From the NCBI GenBank assembly GCA_003153395.1, contig PLYP01000004.1, positions 1 to 44,588 of the forward strand: a DNA stretch of 44,588 bases, read 5' to 3'. The stretch is from Candidatus Saccharimonadota bacterium (GTDB taxonomy: Bacteria; Patescibacteriota; Saccharimonadia; Saccharimonadales; UBA4665). Numbering within the stretch: the stretch's first letter is position 1; each line of letters opens with the position of its first letter. The translations under genes and the position numbers were made by a program. The notes beneath the pieces are model-generated. The model did no database searches and was not told the origin of the DNA. It saw only the letters and a program-made list of their open reading frames with translations. Below, in pieces: positions 1-11,412 of the stretch.

Positions 1-2
1 AC

Positions 3-233
3 GGTACAGGTGGGACTGCAGCGCCTACCGGATCCCCTAATAGTGACAACGGTATTAATATAAGCCACGGTAATGGTGGTACTGCAGCGCCAAATACTCC
101 TCTGGCAAGTAACTCTATAGGCCAGTCTAATGGTACTGGCGGCACTGCTGCTCCAGCCATAAGTGCTACGTCAATCACAGATTCCCAACCAGTTACTGAT
201 ACTTCGGGGGTAACGGGTGGAACGGCGGCACCT
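3..233 (+). repeat. GGTAAP-centred protein repeat
   Basis: Four copies of a GGTAAP core with periods of 22, 21 and 26 residues in the linker before the LysM domain. The spacers between cores are Ser/Asn/Thr-rich and do not match each other. More copies may lie upstream of the window. Confidence 0.6.
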
Positions 234-635
234 GCTTCCTCAACCTACACCGTCGCGCATGGTGATACGCTTAGTGGAATAGCAGCTACTAATAACGTTC
301 CTTTGTCGGAACTTGAGAAGATGAACCCTCAAATTAGTGACCCGAACTTTATTTTACCTGGTCAGCAAATTAATCTAGGTAGTGCCAACAGTTCAGCAGT
401 CCCTGCTAGCAGTTCAGGCGGGTCTACTCCGTCAGTAACTCAATCTAGCATTGTATTTCCTTCAGCTTCGAGCTATCAATCATCTTCAGCAACTAATGAT
501 CCAAACGTCCAGACGTCGGTAGTCGGTGCTAACTCAGGATGGTCGGCTTCCGGTACAAGTGGAATTCCAGAAGATCCAGTTAAAAACATACTAGAATCAG
601 CTGGAAAAGCCGCAACTGAGCCGAAGAAAACATAA
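3..635 (+). CDS. LysM-domain surface protein, C-terminal part (5' end outside window)
   Basis: The frame is open from the first bases of the window to TAA at 633-635, so this is the last 210 residues of a longer protein. A LysM domain is clear at about residues 82-122 (STYTVAHGDTLSGIAATNNV, then NPQI and LPGQQI). LysM binds peptidoglycan-type glycans, so an extracytoplasmic wall-associated protein is likely. Before it, the motif GGTAAP occurs four times (about residues 3-8, 25-30, 46-51 and 72-77) in a Gly/Ser/Thr/Asn-rich linker. After it comes a Ser-rich low-complexity stretch and a charged end (KAATEPKKT). No catalytic domain is visible in the part present. The TTG at 303 is not a credible start because it cuts through the LysM domain. 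Confidence 0.8.
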   Translation, partial: GTGGTAAPTGSPNSDNGINISHGNGGTAAPNTPLASNSIGQSNGTGGTAAPAISATSITDSQPVTDTSGVTGGTAAPASSTYTVAHGDTLSGIAATNNVPLSELEKMNPQISDPNFILPGQQINLGSANSSAVPASSSGGSTPSVTQSSIVFPSASSYQSSSATNDPNVQTSVVGANSGWSASGTSGIPEDPVKNILESAGKAATEPKKT

Positions 636-676
636 TTAAGATCAACATACTGTCTATTTCACGGCTATAACTATAG

Positions 677-705
677 TCAACAACTTCGGCCAACTCTGTT
701 ATGCT
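677..705 (+). promoter_or_regulatory. Promoter of the ABC exporter gene
   Basis: TCAACA (677-682), 17-bp spacer, then TATGCT (700-705) preceded by TGT, giving an extended -10 of the TGn type. The ATG at 718 is only 12 bases downstream, so the mRNA would have almost no leader. Confidence 0.5.
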
Positions 706-717
706 TATATTTAAGGT

Positions 718-2625
718 ATGGAAGAACAAAGACTAAAAACTGCTATAGAAGAAGGTGTTGCCAAAGGAGTTCCGATGGACTTCATTTCCTATAGTTTGAC
801 CCGTGCTGGTTGGCCGGCACAAATGGTTGCTGACGCAGTAAATAACTGGCTGCTGGCAAATGGCCGTAAGCAGCAGACAACCGAGTTTTCTACATGGCTA
901 AAAAAATATTACTCCCAAGCCAAGCCAGGTATTATTTTAATGGTCTTATTAAACACCGTTGCCTCAGCTATAGCTCTACTACAGCCTTGGCCACTCAAGA
1001 TACTCGCGGACTCTGTTTTCGGTTCTATCCCCGCCCCAGGTCCGCTTAAGCCTTATACCCATACCCCGCACTTAATAATTATTGTTTCGCTGTTAACTCT
1101 CGCAATTTTTATATTAGGACAAGCATTTGGTGTTCTGAAAGATTATTTATTACTCAAAATTGATTACTGGCTTAACAGGTCAATTAAGGAAGAAGCTTTT
1201 AGGCATATCCTGCATTTGCCTTTGTACCATGAGGGCAGGTTGCCTAAGGGTGATTACATTTACAGGCAAAACGAAGTAACTAATTCCCTATCAGATTTAA
1301 TTCTTAATTCTACTTCCTCTATTATAGGTTCGGTTATATTAATTATTGGCGTTATGGCAATTATGCTTACTCTAAACGCCAAGCTCACAATTATTACTAT
1401 CGTCGTTATTCCCTTTTTAATTATGACGGTTGCTATCTTCGGCCCAGTTATGAGTAAACTAGGTTACGCTCTGACAAAACTTTTTAGTCAAACCTCTTCA
1501 TTAATCGCCGAATCAATAGATAATGCTGAAGCCGTTCAGGCCTTCACGCTGCAGGAGCGGCAAGTCCAGAAACTGAAGAGTCTTTGGATGGACACTTATT
1601 TAATATCCAGAAAGGGACTACTTTGGGGTAAATTATTTAGTTTCAGTAACGGCTTAATAGTTATATTAGGTACTTCTCTAGTTATATATTTCGGTGGTAG
1701 TGCCGCTCTGCAACACAAATTCTCCTTAGGTGAGCTTCTAATCTTTATGACTTATCTAGGATATCTCTTGGGTCCGATTCAGGAAATAACTAATCAGATT
1801 ACTATAAGGCGGCAGAAGCTAGTCAATGTTAAGCGAGTTTATGAGGTGTTAAGTGATCATGAAGGTGTTGAAAGATTGCGGGAAGGAAGACATTTGCCTG
1901 CAGGGGACGGCCGAATAAAATTCCAAAATGTTTCATACGGATATAGAGGCACTAAAGTACTTGACCAAGTTAATCTAACAATTGAGCCGGGAGAGAAGAT
2001 TGGTATAGTCGGACCAAGTGGCGCTGGTAAGAGTACACTGCTTAGGCTCCTGGATCTATATATAGAGCCGACGGCCGGGCGAATTATGATAAACGACTGT
2101 GATATACAAGCTGTAGATTTACAAGACCTCAGAAGACATATAGCCTGGATAAGCCAGTCACCGCAGCTTTTTTCTGCGTCAATTATTGAGAACATGCAGG
2201 ACGGAGATATAAATAGAGTAATTACGCCGGAAGAAATTAGCTGGGCGGCCCAGGCAGCAAACGTCAACGAGTTTGTTACTAAACTACCTATGGGTATGAA
2301 TTCAATAGCCGGAGAGGGTGGATCTAGTTTAAGTGGCGGACAACGGCAAAGGATTTCTATTGCTAGAGCTCTTCTTAAAAACGCGCCGATTATTTGTATG
2401 GACGAGCCTACGTCTGCCCTAGACGATAAATCTGAGAAGCTAATACATGATTCGATAGGTTCACTAATTCAAAACAAAACGGTACTGCTCGTAACTCATC
2501 GTGTGCCTCTACTTAGCCTTATGGATAAGATTTATGTTCTGGATAATGGCAAGCTTGTCAATGTTGATCAGTACGGCGGGATAGACAAATACGTATTTAA
2601 CCTGCAGGTAACAGGCAGGCTTTGA
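718..2625 (+). CDS. ABC exporter, fused membrane and ATPase domains (MsbA/LmrA type)
   Basis: A half-transporter that should work as a homodimer to export a lipid, peptide or drug; the substrate cannot be told. Residues 1-45 form a small helical domain ending in GWPAQMVADAVNNWL. The six-helix membrane domain spans about 60-360. The nucleotide-binding domain starts near 395 with Walker A GPSGAGKST at about 431, signature LSGGQRQRISIARAL at about 537, Walker B IICMDEPTSALD at about 558 and the H-loop VTHR at about 592. All key residues are present and 635 aa is a normal length plus the extra N-terminal module. The ATG at 718 follows an extended -10 with almost no leader. The last 29 bp overlap the end of convergent alaS. 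Confidence 0.92.
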   Translation: MEEQRLKTAIEEGVAKGVPMDFISYSLTRAGWPAQMVADAVNNWLLANGRKQQTTEFSTWLKKYYSQAKPGIILMVLLNTVASAIALLQPWPLKILADSVFGSIPAPGPLKPYTHTPHLIIIVSLLTLAIFILGQAFGVLKDYLLLKIDYWLNRSIKEEAFRHILHLPLYHEGRLPKGDYIYRQNEVTNSLSDLILNSTSSIIGSVILIIGVMAIMLTLNAKLTIITIVVIPFLIMTVAIFGPVMSKLGYALTKLFSQTSSLIAESIDNAEAVQAFTLQERQVQKLKSLWMDTYLISRKGLLWGKLFSFSNGLIVILGTSLVIYFGGSAALQHKFSLGELLIFMTYLGYLLGPIQEITNQITIRRQKLVNVKRVYEVLSDHEGVERLREGRHLPAGDGRIKFQNVSYGYRGTKVLDQVNLTIEPGEKIGIVGPSGAGKSTLLRLLDLYIEPTAGRIMINDCDIQAVDLQDLRRHIAWISQSPQLFSASIIENMQDGDINRVITPEEISWAAQAANVNEFVTKLPMGMNSIAGEGGSSLSGGQRQRISIARALLKNAPIICMDEPTSALDDKSEKLIHDSIGSLIQNKTVLLVTHRVPLLSLMDKIYVLDNGKLVNVDQYGGIDKYVFNLQVTGRL

Positions 2626-4492
2626 TTCTTCTGATTCCAGCTGAGCTTGATTCTTCTTTAATAATTTTAAATGTTTTATTACCTTCTGCTAGCTCTAGGG
2701 TATGTTCAACGTGGGGGCCGCCACATATTTCAAAACTAAAAGGCTTTTCTTCATTGTCGGCTATCATCTTATAGACTTTAACTCTATCTCCGTAACGATC
2801 GCCGAATTGGCCAAGGGCGCCCAAGTCTAGTGCATCCTGAGTTGGAAATTCCCGGTAGCTAACTTTAAGGTCTTTTTTAATTTGCTCGTTAACAATATCT
2901 TCAACTTGTTTTATTTCCTCTGGCGTCATCTTCTCTGGATGACTGAAATCGAATCTCAGTCGCTCCTGCGTTATATTTGAACCTCTTTGGATTACATGAT
3001 CACCAAGTACATTTCTAAGTGCCTGATACATGAGATGAGTAGCTGTATGGTATTTCTTATGTTGCTCAGTATGTCCGCCCAGGCCACCTTTAAAAACTCC
3101 TTTGGCTGCCGTCTGACTACGGCTTTTTTGTTCGTTCATAAGTTTTTCAAATTCTTGGTCAGCATTATCTTCAACTAGTAGGTCTCTTTTAAATGCTTCT
3201 TCTTTACTAAGCTCTACTGGAAAGCCGTATGTATCATAGAGCTTAAAAATTGCCTGTCCGCTTAATTTATCTCCGACTAGTCTAGTAAATTCATTAAGTC
3301 CTTTTCTAAGAGTTTGCCTAAATATTTTCTCTTCCTTTACTAAAATGTCTATAACTTTATCTCGGCTGGCGGCAACTTCCGGAAAATCCTCCTGATATAA
3401 GTTGGTTATTACTGGAACTATTTGTTCTAAGAAATTTTGTTCTATACCAAGTTCAAAAGCGAACCTAATCGCTCGCCTTACTAAACGTCTCATTACGTAA
3501 CCCTGCTCTTTATTACTAGGTGTCACGCCATCTACAGCCAGAAATGTAGCAGCTCTAAGATGATCAGCTATAACGCGCATACTGACTGTATGGCTGTCAT
3601 AGCTTTTGCTAGAAAGCGTCTCAAGCTTTTCTATAATCGGTTTAATTAAGCTAATTTTAAATACGTCAGGATCGTTAATGGCCGCTACGGCAATCCTCTC
3701 CAGCCCACCGCCAAAATCTACGTTTGGTTTCTGCAGAGGAATAAATCCGGAATCTGTTCGCTTATATGCCATAAAGACGCTGTTGGCGATTTCTAGAAAT
3801 CTACCGCAGTCACAGTTCGGATGGCATTTTTCGCCCCATTTAGTGTCATGTATAACGTTTTCAAATTCATAAAAGACTTCAGTATCTGGACCGCACGGAT
3901 CGCCTATAGGTGTGTCAGTTTCGGCTCCACTTCGGCTCCACCAGTTCTTTTTGCCATCATAGTAAAATATTCTCTCATTAGGATTAATACCTCTGGAATA
4001 TCCGGCCTCTTCTGATCCAATATCTGCTGTTTTTGCTTCAATATTCTTGCTCGAAAAAAGCTTTTCCCATATTTCTGCGGATTCATTATCTTTTGGAATA
4101 TTAAACTCTGGGTTTCCTAGGTAGCAAGTAACATATAGCTTGTTTGGGTCGAGGCCAACCTTGTCAGTCAAAAATTCAAATAGCCACGGTATTTGCTCCT
4201 TTTTAAAATAGTCGCCTAAGCTCCAGTTCCCTAGCATTTCAAAGAAAGTTGTATGGCGATTGTCTCCTACCTCCTCAATATCCTGGGCCCTAAGGCAAGT
4301 CTGACTATTAACTAAGCGCTCTCCATCGGGATGTGGTTCACCTAGAAGATAAGGAATTAAGGGCTGCATGCCAGAGCCTGTAAAAAGAGTGGTCGGGTCA
4401 TTATATGGCACTAACGGTGCCCGGGCAATGGTTTTATGACCGTGGGAATTAAAAAAATCTATATATGATTGACGTATTTTCTGTGAGTCCAT
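2597..4492 (-). CDS. alaS: Alanyl-tRNA synthetase, short form without C-Ala domain
   Basis: Charges tRNA-Ala and clears mischarged Ser/Gly. The class II catalytic domain opens with IRQSYIDFFNSHGH and contains TLFTGSGMQPLIPYLLG and FFEMLGNWSLGDYFKKEQ. The editing-site zinc ligands are HTATH at about residue 481 and CGGPH at about 589. The protein stops shortly after the editing domain (KIIKEESSSAGIRRIKACLL), so it is about 631 aa against about 875 in E. coli and lacks the C-terminal C-Ala/oligomerisation domain. I chose ATG 4492 rather than ATG 4537: the family-typical MDSQKIR begins there, and TTGTCA (4530-4525) and TAGACT (4506-4501) sit 18 bp apart just upstream. The end overlaps the ABC exporter tail to tail by 29 bp. 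Confidence 0.93.
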   Translation of the reverse strand: MDSQKIRQSYIDFFNSHGHKTIARAPLVPYNDPTTLFTGSGMQPLIPYLLGEPHPDGERLVNSQTCLRAQDIEEVGDNRHTTFFEMLGNWSLGDYFKKEQIPWLFEFLTDKVGLDPNKLYVTCYLGNPEFNIPKDNESAEIWEKLFSSKNIEAKTADIGSEEAGYSRGINPNERIFYYDGKKNWWSRSGAETDTPIGDPCGPDTEVFYEFENVIHDTKWGEKCHPNCDCGRFLEIANSVFMAYKRTDSGFIPLQKPNVDFGGGLERIAVAAINDPDVFKISLIKPIIEKLETLSSKSYDSHTVSMRVIADHLRAATFLAVDGVTPSNKEQGYVMRRLVRRAIRFAFELGIEQNFLEQIVPVITNLYQEDFPEVAASRDKVIDILVKEEKIFRQTLRKGLNEFTRLVGDKLSGQAIFKLYDTYGFPVELSKEEAFKRDLLVEDNADQEFEKLMNEQKSRSQTAAKGVFKGGLGGHTEQHKKYHTATHLMYQALRNVLGDHVIQRGSNITQERLRFDFSHPEKMTPEEIKQVEDIVNEQIKKDLKVSYREFPTQDALDLGALGQFGDRYGDRVKVYKMIADNEEKPFSFEICGGPHVEHTLELAEGNKTFKIIKEESSSAGIRRIKACLLPAG

Positions 4493-4500
4493 TATGTAAT

Positions 4501-4551
4501 AGTCTATCGCAGAACACCTTAAATTGACAAAGTTCATTCATGTGATGTAAG
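4501..4551. promoter_or_regulatory. Back-to-back promoters sharing one -35 palindrome
   Basis: TTGACA at 4524-4529 (plus) and TTGTCA at 4530-4525 (minus) overlap as TTGACAA. On the minus strand TAGACT (4506-4501) lies 18 bp away, before alaS at 4492. On the plus strand a weaker TGTAAG (4546-4551) lies 16 bp away, before the gene at 4561. RNA polymerase could not occupy both sides at once, so the two genes may exclude each other. Confidence 0.45.
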
Positions 4552-4560
4552 TTTAGTTTG

Positions 4561-5037
4561 ATGAGCACTCCCGAAAATGAGTTTGAGTTTGGACTACTGC
4601 CTGTAGTTATCAATACTTTGGAGCAAGATGGTTTTGTCGTTATCAGGAGATTTTACCCAAAGATACCTGACAGTGCTAACAGTAGATACGCAGCGCTAGT
4701 AATGCCGGAAAACGAGCACGAAGTGAAACTAGCCAACCACAATATCTATAGTCGGTGGCAGTGGGAGCAAGAAATAGCATTGGAGGATGAAGTTGTACGC
4801 TCACTTTATACATTTGAGGAAGACCAAGAATTATCTGATAAAACAATCGAGCGAGATGAAAGATATTTTAGAAGTGCTACTGCGTGGGGAGCTATTATGG
4901 GTTCTATTGAAAACGCTAGGATTCTTGGCAGGGAGCAAAGACTAAATAATTTCGTTCGTCGTAGGGTTTGTGAAGGGCGTCATCATAGCTTGCCTTCTTC
5001 AATGCTAGTCCTGTTACCAGAAGCTGTTAATTCGTAA
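4561..5037 (+). CDS. Hypothetical cytosolic protein, 158 aa
   Basis: I do not recognise a family. The protein is acidic and rich in Glu and Arg, has no membrane segment or signal peptide, and shows an alpha/beta-like start (FGLLPVVINTLEQDGFVVIR) followed by a helical charged half. The ATG at 4561 is preferred over the TTG one codon earlier. The start region shares an overlapping -35 element with divergent alaS. The last 11 bp overlap the 3' end of mnmA, which reads towards it. It is a single-gene unit between two tRNA-related genes, which suggests but does not show a role linked to translation. Confidence 0.7.
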   Translation: MSTPENEFEFGLLPVVINTLEQDGFVVIRRFYPKIPDSANSRYAALVMPENEHEVKLANHNIYSRWQWEQEIALEDEVVRSLYTFEEDQELSDKTIERDERYFRSATAWGAIMGSIENARILGREQRLNNFVRRRVCEGRHHSLPSSMLVLLPEAVNS

Positions 5038-6061
5038 CTACTCCACCACCTAAAACTAACTGATCATCATAGATTACAGCTGATTGCCCGGCAGCTACTC
5101 CTCTAACCTCATTTTCTAGTTTAAGTCTATTTCCTTTAAGCGTTGCCTTTATTAACGGGCCTCTGTACCTAAGCCTCGCCTTATACGTCTTGTCCGTTGA
5201 TGGCTTGCCGTTTATCCAATGAATATCTTCTAGTGTAATTTCCTGTCGCCATAAATCTTTATCATCTAAATCGGTGGTAACATATACCGTATTAGTATTC
5301 ATGTTTTTATGAGTTACGTAGTACGGCAGACCTCCGCCAACATTTAATCCGTGCCGTTGCCCGATTGTATAGAATATAGCCCCCTCATGCTGACCGATTA
5401 CTTTTCCGTTGCCACCATCTACTATTGCTCCTGGCTCCTGCGACCCCAGTTCATTTATCAGGAATTCTTTAATTCCCACTTTACCTACAAAACAAATTCC
5501 CTGGCTGTCTTTTTTATCGGCGGTATATAAGCCAAGCTTTCGCGCTAGTTTCCTTACTTCAGATTTTTTATATTCACCTATAGGCATTAGGGACTTTTCT
5601 AACGCCTCACTTGTTACACGGTATAGGAAATATGACTGATCCTTAATCTCGTCTATTCCAACTAAAAGTTTACCGTTATGAGTCCGGCAGTAATGTCCGG
5701 TGGCTATTTTATCCGCGCCATCACTTATAGCAGTATTAAGAAATAGCTTAAACTTAACTTCCTGGTTACACATAATGTCCGGGTTAGGTGTTCGGCCCTT
5801 CTTATATTCACTGACCATATAATCTACTACCATGTGTCTGTACTGCGTTTCGAAGTCATATAGCTTAAAGTCTATGCCTAGCTGAACCGCTACTCTCTTA
5901 GCGTCCTCATAGTCTTCTTTCCAAGGACAAGTAAAACCGGGCAAATCTTTGCTCCAGTTTTTCATGTAAACGCCGGTGACCTCATGACCTTGCTCCTTAA
6001 GTAAGGCAGCCGCTAGTGAAGAATCCACGCCGCCACTCATTCCTACGTAAACTTTGCTCAT
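5027..6061 (-). CDS. mnmA: tRNA-specific 2-thiouridylase MnmA
   Basis: Adds sulfur to U34 of tRNA-Lys, -Glu and -Gln using ATP and a persulfide relay. The PP-loop SGGVDSS is at about residues 9-15. GVYMKNW and CPWKEDYEDA follow. The first catalytic Cys is in NPDIMCNQEVKF near 98, and the second in KDSQGICFVG near 190. ATGHY, DQSYFLY and YTIGQRHGL are also family motifs. At 344 aa it is near the usual 360. I start at ATG 6061 (MSKVYVGMSGG) rather than at the TTG three codons upstream. The minus strand has a TATAAG-like -10 just upstream. A cysteine desulfurase that could deliver sulfur is encoded at 12190-13338, in the same direction. Confidence 0.95.
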   Translation of the reverse strand: MSKVYVGMSGGVDSSLAAALLKEQGHEVTGVYMKNWSKDLPGFTCPWKEDYEDAKRVAVQLGIDFKLYDFETQYRHMVVDYMVSEYKKGRTPNPDIMCNQEVKFKLFLNTAISDGADKIATGHYCRTHNGKLLVGIDEIKDQSYFLYRVTSEALEKSLMPIGEYKKSEVRKLARKLGLYTADKKDSQGICFVGKVGIKEFLINELGSQEPGAIVDGGNGKVIGQHEGAIFYTIGQRHGLNVGGGLPYYVTHKNMNTNTVYVTTDLDDKDLWRQEITLEDIHWINGKPSTDKTYKARLRYRGPLIKATLKGNRLKLENEVRGVAAGQSAVIYDDQLVLGGGVVTN

Positions 6062-6105
6062 AATAGTCAATACATCTTATATAAAAGTAATGAATAAGTT
6101 AAGTG

Positions 6106-6135
6106 TTGCAGCTAAATAGAGCAATACACTACAAT
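6106..6135 (+). promoter_or_regulatory. Promoter of the 221-aa membrane protein gene
   Basis: TTGCAG (6106-6111), 18-bp spacer, TACAAT (6130-6135). The ATG is at 6148, so the leader would be very short. A second TATAAG lies at 6139-6144. Confidence 0.5.
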
Positions 6136-6147
6136 AATTATAAGTAA

Positions 6148-6801
6148 ATGCCATATAAAGACGATACCGAAGGCCGAATCAATGCTATTCGCCTTAAGAA
6201 ACTCCTAACTCCCTCCTGGCTTAGTGGGCTAATTAGCATTACCGCTGGTCTAATTGTGACAGCCGGATTTATCTTTATCTTTGCGTTTAATAACGGTACC
6301 GTGCGGCAGCAACTTATTAGCTATCAGAACACTCCATCATCTCAACCGGCACTGACTCTTCCAGGAAGTGCGCCACCGGGTAATAACAATAATTCGCTGC
6401 AAAATACTTGGCCTCTTATTGCCTTTTGGGGAATGATTGGATTTGTAGCATATTTTGTAGTCGAATTTATTGTAAAGATTATTAGAGATGCTCAGGAATT
6501 TACTGAGGAGTTAAATTACGTCCATGCCAAACGAAACGTAATATTAAAAACTACGGCTGAGTATTTACTTTTTAGAGTAGCCGCGGCAGCGATATGGTTA
6601 ATATTTATAGATGTATTTTTTAAACGTATCATACCCTATAGTATTTTGGCGGCAAATGCTAGCGCCTCAGACTTTGTAAGCGTCGGCGGGATACTAGATG
6701 CCCTGCTGTCATTTTTGATGATAGCTGTAAGCTTGCACGTTAATGCCATATTTCTAAGACTGACTCTCAGGAAGCCACGAATTTTTACTAGCGTAGACTA
6801 T

Positions 6802-6813
<12 letters not shown>
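6148..6813 (+). CDS. Hypothetical membrane protein, about four TM helices
   Basis: No family recognised. A charged N-terminus (MPYKDDTEGRINAIRLKK) is followed by a TM helix at about residues 28-50, an outside Pro/Asn-rich loop (residues about 60-88, with SAPPGNNNN), a second TM at about 90-112, and two further hydrophobic stretches at about 135-160 and 175-200. The soluble segment KIIRDAQEFTEELNYVHAKR between TM2 and TM3 would be cytosolic. It has its own promoter and reads against the ATP-synthase operon; its last 12 bp overlap the end of atpC, so the two transcripts are convergent. Confidence 0.75.
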
Positions 6814-9359
<2,546 letters not shown>

Positions 9360-9363
<4 letters not shown>

Positions 9364-10865
9364 GCTTTTGCCACCGCTTTCTTTGGTTCTTCCGCTACTG
9401 GCGTTTCTTCGTCCTTAGCCTTTTTCTCATCTTCAGGGGAACCCTTAAGCTTATCTACGCACTCGCTTTTTAACTTGTCTCTTATTTTTTCGAAATCCTC
9501 ATCTTTAATAATCTTTAAGCCGTACTCGTTAGCCTTTTGCTTAAGTTTGCCAACGTCTAAGCTCTCCACTATATCTAGGTTTAATACAATGTCGAACATC
9601 AGTTGCTGAGCCATTAATGAAAACGTCTCATTTGGCCCCTGAGTTAAAATTTTAAAAATTAGCTTACCGGTATCAAAGGATTTTTGGGCTTCCAGGGCCA
9701 GTTCGCTACCGAAGTGAGAGAACTCTTCCGCTGCCCGATAGTCAGCCAGAACTTTAAGAGTTTTTGAGGCATATTCCTTCTGCCGCTTATTATGTCCTAA
9801 ACCACCGGCACGTGTCACACTTAGACCAATGTTAAGCGCTGGCCTGACACCTTTACGAAAGGTTTCCATATCTAGTATCCACTGCCCGTCCGTAATGGAC
9901 ATAACGTTAGTAGGCAAGTATGCTGTTATATCCCCGTTAGCAGCATGAATAATGGGGATAGATGTTAATGTCTTACCGGTGCTGTCGAGTCTCCCCGCTC
10001 GCTCTAGTAAACTGGAGTGCGCATAGAACATATCGCCTGGGTAGGAGTCCCTTCCCGGGCTAGAACTACTCAGCAGCGCCACCTCCCTATAGGCATGGGC
10101 GTGGCTAGTAAGATCGTCATAGATTATTATGGTATCGATGTCACACTTTTGCCAGAGATATTCAGCCATTGAACAGGCCACATAAGGAGCCAGGTAATTA
10201 ATAATAAGGGATTCAAAAATGGTAGCCACGACTACTATGGCTTTTTCTAAGGAACCGTTGGCTTCCAGTCTAGACAGTAGTGTATCGACATCGCTTCGCC
10301 GCTTAGCGATAAGACAATAAACTACAATCTGATCGGTATTTTTCTGGTTAATCGTTAATTGCGTAGCCAGTGTACTTTTACCTGACTTGCTGTCTCCAAG
10401 CATGGCCATACGCTGTCCCCTAACAATTGGGAATAGCGAATCAATACCAACTACTCCGCTTTCTACCTGATCCTGGATTAGCCTACGAGAATGGAGTGGC
10501 GGCGCATCATTAAAAACCGTCCATACTCCGTCAGCAGGTATCGGTCCCTTACCATCCAGGGGATCTCCCGTAACAGATACAACCCGACCTATGAAGTCCT
10601 TGCCTACTTTGCAAACCAAATCTCCGTGTTGGGCAACAGCAACCATACCAGTACTAAGAGAAATATCACCAAGATGAAGTACTAAAACGAAATCGGTCAG
10701 AATTTCGTGAACGTAGCCCTTTGAACCGTCTTCGAACATTATGAGTGTATTGATTGTGCAGGGCTGAAGTCCGCGAACCTTAATTAAGAATTTATCTACC
10801 CCAATTACTTCACCGATGGGGTTGCCTTTTTTAACCAGACTATCGAAATGCTTAGTATTACTCAT
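9360..10865 (-). CDS. atpA: F1 ATP synthase alpha subunit
   Basis: Non-catalytic nucleotide-binding subunit. The start IGEVIGVDKFLIKVRGLQ is the beta-barrel domain. Walker A is GDSKSGKST (GDRQTGKT in E. coli). IIIYDDLTSHAHAYREVALL, SPGRDSYPGDMFYAHSSLLE and the arginine-finger region GLSVTRAGGLGHNK are all present. It begins close to the barrel, so the N-terminal helix of about 20 residues that binds delta in E. coli is short or absent. The C-terminus carries an extra Lys/Glu/Ala-rich tail (about 30 residues, ending KKAVAKA). The gene is 13 bp after atpH and overlaps atpG by 4 bp. Confidence 0.95.
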
Positions 10866-10878
10866 TGTTATACAATCT

Positions 10879-11412
10879 TTAGCTCTGTTTTTCTACGGCA
10901 GGCGCTTTTAATTCAAAGCCTGGCGGCATCATTTTATTTACTAACAGGTCTCTTTGTTTTACGAATTCTTGTTGCAGAGAGAAATTAAAATATTTGTTGG
11001 TTGATCTCAGTATGCAGCCAGCACCAATATTCGGCTGAAGGCCAATTGTAAGCAGCAGCGAGGGATGTATTTCCTTACGAAACCAAACCGTCAGCTGCTC
11101 TAGAAATTTCTGTGACGGTTCTTCGCTGAAGCTGATATGACATATCGGGGAGTTGGCTTTAACTTCACTTAGAAATTTACTTAGTCTTTTCCTATCTGTT
11201 TCATGAAGTAAGTTTAGTTCATTTTCAGTTTGAATTTGTTCCATCATCCTCGATGTTTTAGGCATCTTTATACTTGAACCGGATTTTCGAAGCTTTAGCT
11301 GAAGCAAGTTTTCGTCTACCTCTTCAAGCTCTCTAATTAATCTGCCGACTTCAACGGATCCCACAACTCCGGGAGGAAGAACTAAGGCTGTATCTTCTTT
11401 CTCATGCACCAT
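10879..11412 (-). CDS. atpH: F-type ATP synthase delta-like stalk subunit
   Basis: Position between atpF and atpA and length (177 aa, as in E. coli delta) mark this as the delta/OSCP subunit joining the stalk to F1. The C-terminal half carries a delta-like pattern: LTVWFRKEIHPSLLLTIGLQ, NIGAGCILRSTNKYFNFSLQ and a final helix. The N-terminal half (VGRLIRELEEVDENLLQLKL, RKSGSSIKMPKTSRMMEQIQ) does not look like the classical delta N-terminal six-helix domain; I associate this form with Saccharibacteria. Its start overlaps the end of atpF by 11 bp. Direct homology to classical delta is weaker than for the other subunits. Confidence 0.72.
   Translation of the reverse strand: MVHEKEDTALVLPPGVVGSVEVGRLIRELEEVDENLLQLKLRKSGSSIKMPKTSRMMEQIQTENELNLLHETDRKRLSKFLSEVKANSPICHISFSEEPSQKFLEQLTVWFRKEIHPSLLLTIGLQPNIGAGCILRSTNKYFNFSLQQEFVKQRDLLVNKMMPPGFELKAPAVEKQS

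Noticed and set aside
1857-2267. 136-codon minus-strand frame
   Set aside because: Antisense of the ABC transporter nucleotide-binding domain, whose motifs are all intact on the plus strand.
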